Source: Neelides folsomi (lineage: Eukaryota; Arthropoda; Collembola; Neelipleona; Neelidae). Taken from it: a stretch of 64,000 nucleotides of DNA. Numbering within the stretch: the stretch's first letter is position 1; each line of letters opens with the position of its first letter. A model generated the notes under the pieces. It did no database searches. It saw nothing but the letters and a program-made list of their open reading frames with translations, and was not told where the DNA came from. Positions 33,173 through 46,234 of this stretch are shown here, piece by piece. The position numbers and the translations under genes are program-made. The DNA is taken from the NCBI GenBank assembly GCA_034687125.1, contig JAQGBZ010000115.1:111703-175702 (forward strand), read 5' to 3'.

Positions 33173-35912
33173 CTACAAGTTTAAAACAAATAAAATTGTC
33201 AATGAAAAAATATTAAAAGAAGTTTTGTAGGCAAAGGAATTTCCACCTTTGTCATCGTCGTTTTCTTTGGGCCAAGCTGTCAATACAAGATCTGCACCTT
33301 TTTGACCAATCATAATTGCCACTGCATTTGTATTCCCATTTGTGATCATTGGTTGAATTGAATTGTCAATTACTCGAAGAGACTTAATTCCAATTACCCT
33401 AATTAATGATTTAGTTTATAGTTAAATTAGATTTATAATATGAAGTTAAAAAATACCATTTATTAACATTGTAAAAGTATGCTAAAGTACCTGAGTTGAG
33501 AATCAACGACACTTGTTGGATCATTTGCTCTCCCCATTTTACAAGTTCCAGACGCGTGCCAAGAATGAAGAGTTTTTACACGGACCACACATTCCCAATA
33601 TTCATTTGAATCATACTGAAAGTTGACACATTCTGGTAAAGGTGTTTTGTCCATCGAGGCACCTCCATTTTTAAATGCATTAGTTTCTACAACCGAAGCT
33701 GCAATTTTGGCAGCTATATAAGAAATAAATTATTAAAATGAGTTTAAATATTAAGAAGACGTTAATTAATTACGTAGGATATTATACATATTTTAATGAG
33801 TTTATTGACCTTCTCCAAGAACTTTAATGTCCCTTTCAGTTGTTAAGAAGTTTGGATTCCAAATGACTTCTTCAGGATTTTCAACGTTGAGTTTCAAAGT
33901 TCCCGAACTTGAAGGGCGACCGAGAATTGCACAAATGTACAAATTATCCCCACCCTAACAATGTTGACATAATTAATTTTCAAAATCAAACATGTTATAG
34001 GTAAAGTACAAATATTATATACATTTTATACAAAGTACATGTATAAAATAAATAAAAATATATTTGATTACTGCACTAATCGTTGATGAATTGAATCCAT
34101 AATCAAATTGAATATCCGGCCAATCAAGTGATTCTTTCTTTTGTTCAGATGAAATTAAAAATGCTTGCGCAAAATTTTCAAAGGCATTTGCCAACGGTCC
34201 TACGAGGATAATAAATACCATTATAAAATGCACAAATATAAAAGTTGAAAAAGTCTATTTTACCTTTTCCATTTTTCACATATTCATCAATATCAATTTG
34301 TGACAAATTATGATTAAGAGGCTTTTGGAGTTTAATGTTATCCAAAATTATTCTTGGATGACATTGATAAAATCCACCAACTGGTAAATCGGCTTTTACG
34401 TCAATCTAAATAAAAATTCAAAATGTTTTAATTAAATCCTACTGTTTTTAATTTACATAGATTCACGGTATGAGATCTTAACATATTATCTATAGGCCAT
34501 TTCATCTAAATGTAAGAGTATTTATCTATGAAGCAATAACTAGGTATATTAGATTGGTATTTATTTTCTATACTATTTCAATACATATACTGATTTTAAG
34601 TACCCCTGCTTGTTGTAAATCTTCTGCAGGCCCAATTCCCGATTTCATCAAAAGATGAGCTCCATTCATCGCACCGGCTGAAACAATAATTTCTTTTGTA
34701 GCCGTAGCATAGAAATTATGTCCATGTCGGGTGTAGAAAACTCCAACTGCTTTGTCTCCTTCGATTTCAATCTAATCACCAAATTAATCTTTATAATGCA
34801 CAAAATTATTAGAAATTAATTTCCAATATAAGCCAACCAATATCAATTATTAATTCCGGTATTGTTATTACTTTCGTAGCGGTTGAATATCTTTCTATGA
34901 CCAAATTAGCTCTTCTATCTGTAATCGGTTCAATAAAAGCAACATAAGTGCTTTGTCTTCTTCCTAATTTTGCACTTTTCCAAATATTTCCAAAACCCGT
35001 TGCTTGTGGACTGTTTGTGTCCACATCAGAAGGAAATCCAAGTTCAGCTCCAGCAGCGTGCCAATTTGAAACCCATTGGAGTTCTTCTTGACTCAAAACA
35101 CTTTCCACTTTTGAAATTCCCATTGGGCCCAGACTTCCAAGATGATCTAAAATTATACAAAGCTTACTTAATGTTAGTATTGTTTTTTCTAGAAGATATG
35201 AATATAATTAAAGATATGAAAATTAACCATTGCAATTTGCAACACAATTTTCAGTCATTTGAAAATATTTGAGCAGATTTTGGTAATTCCATGAATCATC
35301 TCCAGTCAGATTTGCCCAATTGTCGAAATCATAAGGATTTCCACGGTTGTAAATCATTGCGTTTATAGAACTCGATCCACCCAAAGCTTTCCCTTGCACC
35401 ATGCTATAAATCTACATTATAAATACAATATATTACTAATTTCATAATATATTTATAAAGAGATTAATTATTTAAATATTAACATATTATTTTTACTCCT
35501 CCATTTGCAATAGACGAATTTGGTTGTGGAATTGAATTAAATGAATAAAATTGTTTATGGCTATTGCTAATTAAAAATCCGGTGAATCCAGGAATTGTAC
35601 TTTGAGGCGCGGGATCTCCTCCAGCGTCCAAAAGCAAAACTTTATACTTTTCTGATATACGATTTGCAATAACTGCGCCCGATGAACCACCTCCAACTAA
35701 AGATCAAAATTGTAAACATGATCAAAGTTAAATTGTAATATTAAATTGAACTTACTAATAATGAAATCAAATTCCTTTGTTGTTGGCAAAAGGAAATCAA
35801 CTGGCTTTGTGGGGAAAGCTATTTTTTTGTCTATTTCCTCATACAAGTCTGAATAATATGCGACGATCATGGCGGCTGAGCCAAAAACCAATTTGAAAAA
35901 TGGAAAACTCAT
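33173..35912 (-). CDS. GMC oxidoreductase B, tandem paralogue with a frameshift in its last exon
   Basis: Exons mirror gene A: 35756-35912, 35497-35696, 35228-35411, 34872-35146, 34604-34771, 34264-34405, 34072-34199, 33810-33954, 33491-33713 and a last exon from 33399. The hydrophobic N-terminus, FAD motif IGGGSSGAV, GKALGGSS signature and catalytic His in SWHASGTCKMG are present. In the last exon an extra base relative to gene A lies near 33360-33361, after codons for RVIDNS. As written, the frame then stops at 33252 and loses the conserved NTNAVAIMIGQKGAD block and the hydrophobic tail. One frame over, these remain readable down to a stop at 33173. It is either a recent pseudogene, a polymorphism or an assembly error. 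The intact part is strongly conserved, which favours recent function. Confidence 0.85.
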
Positions 35913-36570
35913 ATTAATGCCTATTTAAAAAATATTTCTATTTTGTCACTATTTATCTTTAATAGGTGAATAAATTCTCAATAAAATATTATTTTGAAAT
36001 AAAAACGTGATGTTAAATTATTTCAAACACTTTTGTATTATTGCATTGTATGAATTCCTTCAACTTGAATTATAACATGGAGTTTAATCTATTTAAGATA
36101 ATAAACATGAAGTGTTGATAAAATTTAACAATAAATGCTTGACATCAAAAATGCTAAAATGCCAACTAGATATTATAATAATGCAATAACCTTTTGAATG
36201 ACAATTACCAGATAATGTCTCACTCAGCCAAACTTAATTTGTTTATTCAATTGCGAAAATTTTAATATTACATGTTCTGAATTAATATTATTAATTTTTA
36301 AAAGCTAACGCGTACAACAAAAACTTTAATATTTCTATTTCATCGATATTACACTCCATATATCGTTTCCGTATTCATAATATATCGTATTATATCAACA
36401 ATGATATCATAAAAATAAGGAAAATTTAACTATCAACAGACAATAAATTAAGATTTAATAACAATTTTGCAACATTTTAGAATATTATATTCATGTGTAG
36501 GATACACGTTAAGGTAAACTTGCATATTTATTGTTAATTGAATATAAAAGATTTTCGTCATTAATTATTA
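35913..36570. other. Intergenic region
   Basis: No gene recognised. AT-rich; holds the promoter side of GMC gene B and the 3' side of the zinc-finger gene. Confidence 0.55.
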
Positions 36571-39168
36571 TTATAGAAATTCAAATGGGTCCTTTTCCAT
36601 CTCTTCATATTCTTCAGTATTTAAAAAAATTTCAGTCTTTATAAACTCATTAGCAGAAAATTCACAATCGGATAAATCAACGTTGAAACTCGAATTGGAA
36701 GTTTCTCCCTCCTTTTCAGTTTTGATATTTTGAAGTCCTTTTTGGAAAATTCCCAAAGACTCATCGTCAGGAAAAACATCATTGGTTGAATGATGATTGG
36801 GGGAATTACTTCCACTTGAAATATCTAAATTTAAAAATAATATCAAATAATAATAAATAATGTCAAATATTAAAAAAAATCTTTTTAATAAAAAGTTAAT
36901 GATTTTGATTATTTGGATAATTAATTTAAAATACTAACTTACCAATAATTTCAATGTCATTTTCAACTATGGGCTTCTCTGTCTCTTTTTGAACCCGTTC
37001 CTGAACTTCCTGAGCTTCATTCTCAGAATTCATCGATAACAGACGAAGTAATTCGTTTGTAGTTTCAGAAGTTGTTTTGGAACTTAGCGAAGGATCAACA
37101 TTAAACAATTTTTCCATTAAGGCACTTTGCTTCTCCAATTCGTCCTTTTCTGGTTCCGGAGGGATTTCAGGGACTTCGTCAATTTCCACAAAATCCAAAT
37201 GTGTTTTTAAATGGACAACAAAGTCTGGAAAATTGAGAAAACTTGTCCCGCAAATTGAACATTTGTGAAAGCTTTCCATTTGAATCCTCACGCCTGGGAT
37301 TTTGTGTGTAGAATCGTAATGTGCTTCTAAATTCGGCAAATTATCACTCTTAAATTTACAATGTGGGAGAGGGCAATTAATTTTCATCTTATTATTTAAA
37401 TTACGTATTTCTTTTTTGTTCGGAATATGTAACGGATCAGTTGAAGGTTTGGTTTGGGGAAATTTGAATTGGCCACCTTCAGTTACTCCATGCATTATCA
37501 TATCAATATTTTCAATCGCATTGTGTGATCCAATTGGTTGATTTTGCATATTTTCGACATTAGAGAACTGACGTGGCGGTTGGATTTGAAGTTGAGGATT
37601 CATATTGTCCAAATTGAGCGTTTGCCCCAATTGTTGCGAGGATTGTTCGAGTTTTTGTTTTCGGTTCAAATATTTATAAATCATGAAAGCTTTTACAACA
37701 TTCGTTTTAGCAAAAGCATTTTTAACTTCAGAGACGTTTGCCACCAAGGCAGCCCGAATCAATTTCCTCTTCCGGGCCAAAAAACTCAAAATCACAAATC
37801 CCATTTTAATTTCCTGTAATTCTTCCGGTTTTGTAAATTTTCCAATTTGATTTGTGACATTTTCAGACAGTGGAACAATAAATCGTTTATTTTGAAGAGC
37901 GACGACAATTCCTGATTCGTTTGTCACACTGTTTAGGTCAATTTGAATTTTATCATTAAGCTGGTCAAGAGTTAAATCATTTATTGATAGTAGGGGTTCA
38001 GAAATTTGATTCTGGAAATTTTCTTCAATTTTACTTTTCTTGGCCCTTTCCACAATTTCTTCATAATTTGGAAGTGCATGTCTTTTAGAAGGATTTGGAC
38101 TCGGACTTGAATTTGATAAATAATTTGATAAAATTCCCTTTTGGACTAACGGAAGTCCAGCTGGAGCTTTTAATGGAGGAGTTGGTTGAATTTGAATAAA
38201 TATTTGACTCATAGTAGGATCAGTTACTTTAATATTTGGAGATATGGTACGTTGGATTGGTTTGGGTAAAAGGGTTCTATTTAAATTGCTCCTATTTTGA
38301 TCTTTGGGATGAACGGGTTGCTGTGTTGGGGTTAGAGTTGAATTTGGATGATGATGGACGACGACAGAAGGAGGGGGAATTAAATGCTCGAAAAGAACCG
38401 GAAAAGCTGTAAGAACATCTGAATTATCATTTGAATTGTTTGAGTTTAAAGACACATTTGGGACATTTTCTGGAACGTTTGGAATTTTGTTTTGCAAAGG
38501 TTGCAGTTGAACCTTTCCACCTAGCAAAATTGAAATATCTTCTTTTGAACTTCGTGGGGACAAAAGAGTTCTTAGGATAAAATTATTATTATTGGTAGGA
38601 ATTGGCTCCGAGGTATTTTGACTTTTAGTTTTTAATGGCTTTAATTGAAACATTAAATTGGTTTGTGTGCCTGTGGTTTTTTTCTCCGAAGGAATTGGAG
38701 GAACGACTTGAATTATTACAGCTGGCATTTGCATATTGGAACCATCACTTTTTTGGACAGATGAATTTTCAGGTGTTTTATCGACTATTTCGACCTCTTC
38801 TGACGATGGCGTTGCTAATTTTGATCGAACTTTCTTTGGTTGATTTCCGAGATCTTCACTTTCTTCTACAAGCTTTATTTTCATTTCTATTATATAAAAA
38901 AATATTATGCATTGGTTGCTGCTTTCATTGCGAATAATAAGCTATGATGTTTATATTATATTGATATTAATGTGTAGTTTAATTATTAATTACCTTGAAT
39001 TGTTTTTAAAAGAAGAAGTTCATTTTCATCAATGACGTCAAGTGAGATAAAATCGTGAATAAGCGGGTTTTGAAGAACTGAAAATATTTTTTTGTTAAAA
39101 TCTTCCAAGTTTCTTATACTAGACACGATGATTTTCCGAAGTTGAACACAAGAAATACAAATCTCCAT
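36571..39168 (-). CDS. C2H2 zinc-finger protein with long Pro/Asn/Ser-rich region
   Basis: Three minus-strand exons, 38994-39168, 36943-38886 and 36571-36824, join in phase 1 to about 790 residues. The first exon begins MEICISCVQLRKII, with a Cys pair that recalls the start of zinc-finger-associated (ZAD) or similar N-terminal domains. A second Cys pair is not evident, so this is unproven. The long second exon is rich in Pro, Asn, Ser and Gln and probably disordered. Two C2H2 fingers lie near residues 560-625 (C-x4-C with H-x4-H, then CSICGTSF with HLKTH). The C-terminal exon is acidic. This is probably a nuclear DNA-binding regulator; targets cannot be guessed. Confidence 0.75.
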
Positions 39169-40718
39169 ACTGTAAAATAAAAAAATTATTGTGAAGATAT
39201 CACTTGAAATTAATTTATTTCCGAATGTTATTATTATAAATGAATTCTATTAAAAATATTAACAATAAATAGTGATATAGAAAAATGGTCGTTCATGACT
39301 TATGACTGTAATTTGCTTAAATTAATAAAGATTAGGATAATCTTTACCTTGAGCAGATATTAAGATTAAGAAAAATTATTATTGATTTTGATGATCAAAG
39401 TTGAAAATGAGGAATAATGTTAAGGTCAAAATACAGATTATCATTATAATAGAGAGTGAGTTTAAAATTTTTATTATTGTATAAACATTGTTAATTCAAG
39501 TAAAATTCAATTAAAGAAATTAAAGAAAGATATTATAATTTTGAAAACTTAAATTGTCATTAAGAAATTAAAAAATTGTTAATCTTGAATTTAATAGTTT
39601 CGAATTAAAAAGAGAAAACATTGGGGATTTGATCTTCGTCCTTTACCGTTCTCTTTATCTAGTGACTTTTAAATGCAAGATTCACTTGGGGCATATAACA
39701 ACTTGTTAAAGCATTTGATCTCAAATACTTAAATAATTGTTCATTTTCAATTTCATGAAAACTTAAATATTTGTCATAATTAACATACAAAAGTGCATTT
39801 AATTCAAAATCTACAATATCGATTTATTTAATTACACCATAAACATTAAAATCTCTCTACTTTTGGATGAAATAATAGAAATTGAATTTATCAACTATTC
39901 CCTATCATTTTACTTAAGAATTTTTTTCCTTCGAGTTCAACTTGAAAATTCGTCATTTAATTAAGATAATATATATTAGTAAGTCTTATTTAAATTCTGA
40001 ACATTTTTTGATCCAAATATGATTTTTAATTTCTAATCTCCTTACCTTTCAAAAAAAGTCTCTTCTTTTGTCTCTTCAAATCCTCTACATTATGTCCATC
40101 TTTAAAAGGTTTATAATGATTCTGTAAATATAATACTGTAGACGTTATAATTTATATTTTGCAGTATTGATATAATTATTAATTATTATTTTGCAAATGG
40201 CTGCTGTTCCTTTTAATTTACAAATAAAGATTTATGTAACTTTTATATTTGCTTAAAATTACCTTGCATTTATTTAGAATATTGTTTCGCAAGGCTAATT
40301 GTAAGTAAATGAGATAAATGGTTTGTTTAGTAATTTTAATAAGAGTTACATTACCAATTTACTTACTTTATAGTTGTATTTAATTGTAAATTCATTGAGT
40401 GCTCAATATTTTGCAATAATATAATTATAGAAATTTTACTGGTTCTCATTAAAATACACAAATTGCATTGATACATATTTCAGGGTATTTATAGCTAGAT
40501 TTCAGAACAATTTGTAAATACAGTGTGAGTCTTGGGATTTTACACGACAATACGACCCATTTATTCAAATTCTTTTTTAGTGGATAAATTTTTATTTTCA
40601 ATTAAAAACCCCTGTAAGTTCTATGATATTTTTCAATTTGTTAATTTAACAGAATATCATAGAATATACTATAATGTAACATTAAGTTTATTTATTGGTG
40701 AAATTTAATTACTAAAAA
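39169..40718. other. Intergenic AT-rich region
   Basis: About 1.5 kb with no recognisable coding sequence or structured repeat. Confidence 0.5.
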
Positions 40719-41515
40719 ATGCTTAACAAATTTTTTTGCCGTATGCTTTTTGGATATATATTATTTTACTATGTGAAGTTAGCAAAAGTTCCTGTAAATT
40801 TCAAATATTCGTTTAACCATAAAATGAAAATTCTCGTAGTGGATTATTCTTACAAATCATTTGTTTTCCTTTGGCAAACTGCATTAAACATTATATTTTT
40901 TATATTTCTGTTCTATAAAATATTTCTTACTTTTGAAGACAATGGAAATAAACATTTTGAGCTTTTTGACTTTGTAATTCATTATGCACTTTTGAGTTAT
41001 GAATTTCATACAACGGTTACAAATGTGATATTTATAATCAATGGAGAAGAAATAGTCAATTTTTTAAATATGTTTTATATATTGTGCATGCGATCAAAAG
41101 ATTTATCCGAAATACGACTGAGTTATGAACTATTTTTATTGGTTTTATTTCCAGGAGCGTATATTTTTTAAGCTTATTTGGTTATATTTACATCTTAAGA
41201 CTCATTTTTCTAAATATTGATTTTTTGCAAAATCATGATCATAATAATTACCCGTATTTTTGGTTTTGTATAAATGTTTTTATTTTATTTAACATACAAT
41301 TGGATTAAATATATTGAATACGCATGAAATTTTTTATTTTTAATCTCTAAAAGTGTATGGTATTTATTGATTCGATATTTCTAATCCTGTTTATTAATAA
41401 ATTTTAATTTCGCTTTTAGGGAATTAGACTTATACGATTTTGAAAAGAAATTGTTATATAAGTCACTTCAAATTTTATCTAATAATTATAACGAATGTTT
41501 CATATTTTAACAATG
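40719..41515 (+). pseudogene. Degenerate gustatory-receptor-like gene
   Basis: An open frame at 40719-41171 encodes about 150 hydrophobic residues resembling the first part of the chemoreceptor at 583-1944. It stops at 41169-41171, right after a run of six T. In the frame offset by one base, membrane-helix-like sequence continues for about 45 codons. After a good acceptor ending near 41420, KKLLYKSLQILSNNYNE matches the intracellular segment of the first gene (KLYMKLQLLLKNYDE), again followed by a frame break. The pattern fits a decayed copy, although sequencing errors in homopolymers could also break it. Confidence 0.55.
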
Positions 41516-41993
41516 ACTATGAAAATGTCAGTGTTTTTAATATTGGCTTTTTGCATATATGGAATTAGTCATTTAAAATACTACACTGAAAATTTTCTTT
41601 TTTCTAGTTGCAACTTGGATAGAGATTTTATTATATTTTTTATAGAGTAAACCATCAATTATTTACAAACTTTGCTTCAATATAATTTTTAAAGGTAAAA
41701 ATTCATTTTTACCGAACAACGTTGCTAATAAAATTGAAATTTTGACATATGCAGGTTTTAGACCAGTAATTTTAAAATTTGGCCATTTTTATTCAATATC
41801 AAAAAATAGTGGAATGCAATTTATTTTCATCATGCTATATTGACACAAAAAGAAATAATAATAATTAAATGGTCAATAACACTATTAAAGGTATGTACAG
41901 ATATTTAATGATAATAAAAATAAATACAGAAAGCTTCGAATAAAATCATCTTGGAACAATTATAAAATAAAAGTCACAAAATGACCGTACATT
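41516..41993. other. Short intergenic region
   Basis: AT-rich sequence separating the broken chemoreceptor from the 3' end of the receptor kinase gene. A few hydrophobic codons near 41520-41660 may be further chemoreceptor remains. Confidence 0.4.
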
Positions 41994-44900
41994 CTATAGA
42001 TAAGGCGAATCAGACGACCCTGTCAAAATATTTTCAAAGAAGACTTTCAATTCTGCAAAAGTTGGACGAAGATTCGGATCAACATTCCAGCAACGAGAAA
42101 TCATCCCGAATCTTCAAACGAAAAGAGAAAATTCATCATAATACAAATCGTTTAATTGATCTTGTTGGGTAATTTAATAGGCTTATGATTTATGTTTATT
42201 TTACTCGTGTTCTTTCATCGATGAAGGTTTTTCAAGTCTCAATCCATTTTCTAAGTGTCTCTTCATATCCTCAACATTATGTACATCTTTATAAGGTTCA
42301 GTCCCTTCGGAAAAGATTTCCCACACGGTCACTCCATAAGACCAAATGTCACTTTTAGCGCTCATTCGATTGGTCTGAAGATATTCCAATGCCGACCATT
42401 TATAAGACACGTTCTTGAAGATACGAAAATAAAATTAATTTAGCTTTTAATTTGCAGTGTATTAGCTTATCTACACGGATAAATTATAGCTTAATATTAG
42501 TAAACTTACTTGGGAAACGATCATGTAACTGGAATTTCCTTTGTTTCTTTTTGACAATCCAAAATCAGCTAATTTTGAAATTAAAACTCCATCCTTTGAG
42601 CGAGTTAAGAGAATATTTCTTGCGGCAATGTCATTGTGGACAATCTTAAAGTTTAATACACAAAAATCCATCGTTAGAAATACAATTTAGTGACATTAGT
42701 CTATATCAAAATAAATCTTATTTAATTTATTAGAGTAAAATACTCTTAAATGTTCCAAATGTTCCAAAGCAGAAGCAATTTCTGAGCACCATCGAATTTT
42801 ATCGTTTATTGGAATTTCGGTCCTATGAAAGATTCACTTAGATTAATTAAGTAGTTTAAAAATTAATTAAATTCCTAACCATAATTGAATATAAGGGGAT
42901 ATTTGAGGCATTTGTAAATTGACTCCGTCTCCATTTTTTGGCATTATCACTATAGGTGGAACGAACTTTTCTAAATATTTTTTTAAATTTCCTTCTCCAC
43001 AGAATTCCATTACAAGTTGAACTAAAACAATAATATTTAAGATTATAGCTTTAAACTTTATATACAAAAACAAAATTGTTTATTGTTCTTCTAACATCTA
43101 ACCTTCAAGAATATTGGAAGTGCAAGCTCCAATAAACCCAACAATGTTTGGATGGAATCCAATATATTGGAGGATTTTGATTTCATCAAAAAGTATTTGA
43201 TATGTTAGAATTTGATTCAATTTTGGTTTTTTAACTGCCACTGTGATATAATTTTTTTCCACATCTGATCCATCACCAAGTTCCAAATGAGCTTCGGAAA
43301 CTGTCCCGAAGAATCCTTGGTCGATTTCCATTATCACTAAATTTAGATAAATATTCAATTTATTATTTAAAACAACATTGATCAATGCCCAAAAAATAAT
43401 GAAATAGTTTAAATATTTTCTAAAATAAATAATTTAAAATAATGACTTTTTATTCTCCAACTTTCCAATTCAAACTTTCTCATATATGGAATATTATACG
43501 GAGAAGGATTTTCACATTCTTTGCCTTCATTGAAGCTCTTTAACATTTCTTCGATCAATTCTTTGTTTCGTTTCCTTTTTTGGTATTCTTTGAATTTTGA
43601 GATCCATCTGAAAATCCAAAGGACTAAGGAAATTCCCAAGCAAATTGAGACAAGTAAAGTGAAGATGTCTCCATAACGTTCCCAAGCTATAGAAAATAAA
43701 TTGAATTTATATATGGGAATTGAAAATAAGAATCAATCTGACTCGGAGATTTTATTTTAATTTAAGTGTTTCTAGAGATTCAAATAATTTTTAATTTAGC
43801 AAGAGTATCGTTTAAAATGTTTTAATGATAGTACACCAATAACTAATTTCCATTTATCATCAAAAGTATATACTGATACTTTTTAATGATAACTCAATCT
43901 TATTCACAGTAAAAATGGATACTTAAATTATCTTAATTATATCTTTAAATATGATTTAATATAAAAACTTTGTTTAATTAACAAAAAGAATAATAATAAA
44001 TGCCTGGGAAAATATTCAACGGTTTTACTTTGAAAGTACAAAGATAATGAGTTGAAAATGTATCGGTCTTCAACAATATTATATTCATTTTCACCAATAT
44101 TTGTTACAAGTTTAAATATAACATCTTAATTTATTAAATTAAATAATTTATTAATTTGGAATATCTCTAGAAACGCTTAAATAAAATTAACTGACTTGTC
44201 AGATTGATTCTTATTTCCAATTCCCATATGTTTATATTTATATGAGAGTGTTTCACCACATTAGCGGAAAACGTTATAAAATTTTCCGGAAGCACGTTGG
44301 AAACGCGGAATTGCGTTTCCTTTTGTTTCACCAAACATTTAGGGAATTTCCGCGGAATCCGGGAAACGCACAACATTCTGGAAAAGATGATCTACTACAG
44401 CATTAATCACCCTCTTCACCGTCTGGCATACCGTCGCTTTGCTGACTCCGTGTGCATCGCTGATGACCTGAAGTTGGCATCCAGCACCAAACCAATGCAA
44501 TGCCAAAAGGAATTGTTCTCTCAGAGTAAGAACTCGATTTTTATCAGTTTGGTGTTGAAGGAACTGTCCTATTCTTCCCAACACAACTTCAGCGTCCTCG
44601 GGTGTCATCCGAAACCTTTGTTTGAATTCAAATCCATTAAATTGGAAATTGATGTGGGTCTGAATGTCTTTCTCCTCCTTGGCAATCGGAATTCCTCTTC
44701 AAAATCCTCATCGCAGTACATGTCCATCTAATAAATTTATATAATATTTAAACAACAAAACCTTATTAATATAGGTATATTAAATTGCATATTAATATTT
44801 TTGAATATATAAAACCACTTACATTTTAATTTGGAAGCACTCGGTGTAAATGAATAGGAATTTGAAGAATCAGGTGAGAAATGGGAAAAAGATTAATTTT

Positions 44901-46234
44901 ATCCACAATTATCGTTGACGAAAAATTGTTAACAATTTATGGAAATTTCCCAAAAGCCAAATCTATGGTGGAACATAAAGGGAGATTTATCTTCCGGAAA
45001 CCGGAAAAAGAATTCCGCGAACGCAAATCCGAAAAATATTTAATGAAACAAGACGGAAGCGGAACGGCGGAAATTTCCGCGGTTACCATATATTTGGAAG
45101 AATTCCGCGAAATCCGCGTTCCGCTAATTGTGATGAAACACTCCTTTTTTAATTCTTTTACCTCGTTGGTGTTGATGGTCACAAATGCAAATCAGCTCTC
45201 TGGTATCAGTTTGAGCATGATCGTGTTGTTCCTGAAATAAAAATAATTTATTTAACCTTTACTTAATTCGAATCATAGGAATAATTATTTTAAAATTAAA
45301 CCTTGTAAAAGTCATAAGGAATTGAATGATTTTCATAATTGGAATTTGTGCTGTTGTAAATGAGAACTTCGCAATTTGACTTGACTTCCATTGACATGAC
45401 TGTGAGCGTATTTTGTTTAATGAAACTCTTTTTCTCGTACATGTAAATTGGATCATAAGAACATTCATTGCAGTTTGGTTCTTTATACAATTTGGCACAA
45501 TATTCTTCATTTTTAAAGTCTCGTTCAATAAGCGACTCTTGGCATTTTTTATTTTCACATCCTGGTGATGGCTGATAAAATTAACCAATGGCTGATTAAA
45601 TTATTAACAAACATTAATTATTTTTATATGAAATCAAATTCTTACAGTTTTACACGAACAACTTAAAGTGACAAAATGTTCACGTTCATCCTACAATTAA
45701 TAAATAAAAATTATTATATATGATTTAATTATTAGTTGCTTAATGTATTAATTAGATAATAAATTATTAAAGCTTATTTCTAATTACTAAATTGCTTTTT
45801 ATAAAATGGTGTCCGGGAGCTTTTAATTGATTACAAAATACAAGAACATTGTCTTTATTTCCTGGATAAATTGGCACGTAATTTGTTATGTTTGGTTTGT
45901 AAAGTTTTTTTGCACATCCCAAGAAAACGCATCCTTCTTCCACTGTCACGTTCACAAAAGCTTTAAAATTTAATCGGTCCATCACAAGTTTAGCAAATTC
46001 CTCGTTTTTCTCTTCTCGGTCTATAAGTGTTAAATTGGATAATTCATCAAGATTGTTAGTAGTGTTACTATTAAAATGTAGGATGCTAGCACAATAACCC
46101 TGACCGCTTTCCACCATCAAAATTATTTTTAATATAATTAAAGTTAAAAATATCAAAGTAAAATATTTATTTGAAAAGTTAACTTTTTCTTTCATTTTTC
46201 TTTTATTATTAAATATTAAAACATTATTTGTCAA
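41994..46234 (-). CDS. Compact receptor tyrosine kinase with a small unclassified ectodomain
   Basis: Eleven minus-strand exons join in phase to about 657 residues: 45788-46234, 45647-45691, 45302-45571, 45162-45231, 43462-43686, 43103-43336, 42880-43021, 42744-42822, 42510-42644, 42205-42413, 41994-42111. A signal-like segment (LIFLTLIILKIILMV) near residue 30 leads into about 230 extracellular residues with scattered Cys and N-glycosylation sites. I recognise no Ig, FN3 or EGF module. A membrane helix lies near 285-304, then a basic juxtamembrane stretch and the kinase domain. The kinase has VAVKK, the catalytic loop HNDIAARN with Asp509, DFG at 531-533, and KWSALE. HRD is HND and the first loop glycine is Asp. 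Tyrosine specificity is inferred from the AARN loop. Translation could also start at the second Met (46195). A Harbinger-like element fills the intron before the membrane exon. Confidence 0.85.
44246..45143. mobile_element. PIF/Harbinger-like DNA transposon remnant
   Basis: Terminal inverted repeats pair GAGTGTTTCACCACATTAGC at the left end with the reverse complement of a nearly identical sequence ending at 45143. Inside, the minus strand at 44339-44608 encodes 89 residues like the N-terminal helix-turn-helix part of Harbinger transposases (LREQFLLALHWFGAG, then HGVSKATVCQTVKRV). The catalytic domain is missing, so the copy is not autonomous. It is about 0.9 kb long. Its right end is only 18 bases from receptor-kinase exon 45162-45231. 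A clear 3-base target duplication was not identified. Confidence 0.75.

Noticed and set aside
36989-39168. ZAD-domain call for the zinc-finger protein
   Set aside because: Only one N-terminal Cys pair is visible; a full C4 ZAD cannot be supported.
41981-42172. Plus-strand open stretch beginning MTVHSIDKANQ
   Set aside because: It is antisense to the last kinase exon, whose minus-strand reading carries the conserved WNVDPNLRPTF segment.
44881-45240. Plus-strand open stretch of about 119 codons
   Set aside because: It covers the transposon terminus and the antisense of a receptor-kinase exon, with repetitive ccgcgaa-type sequence; no real protein features.
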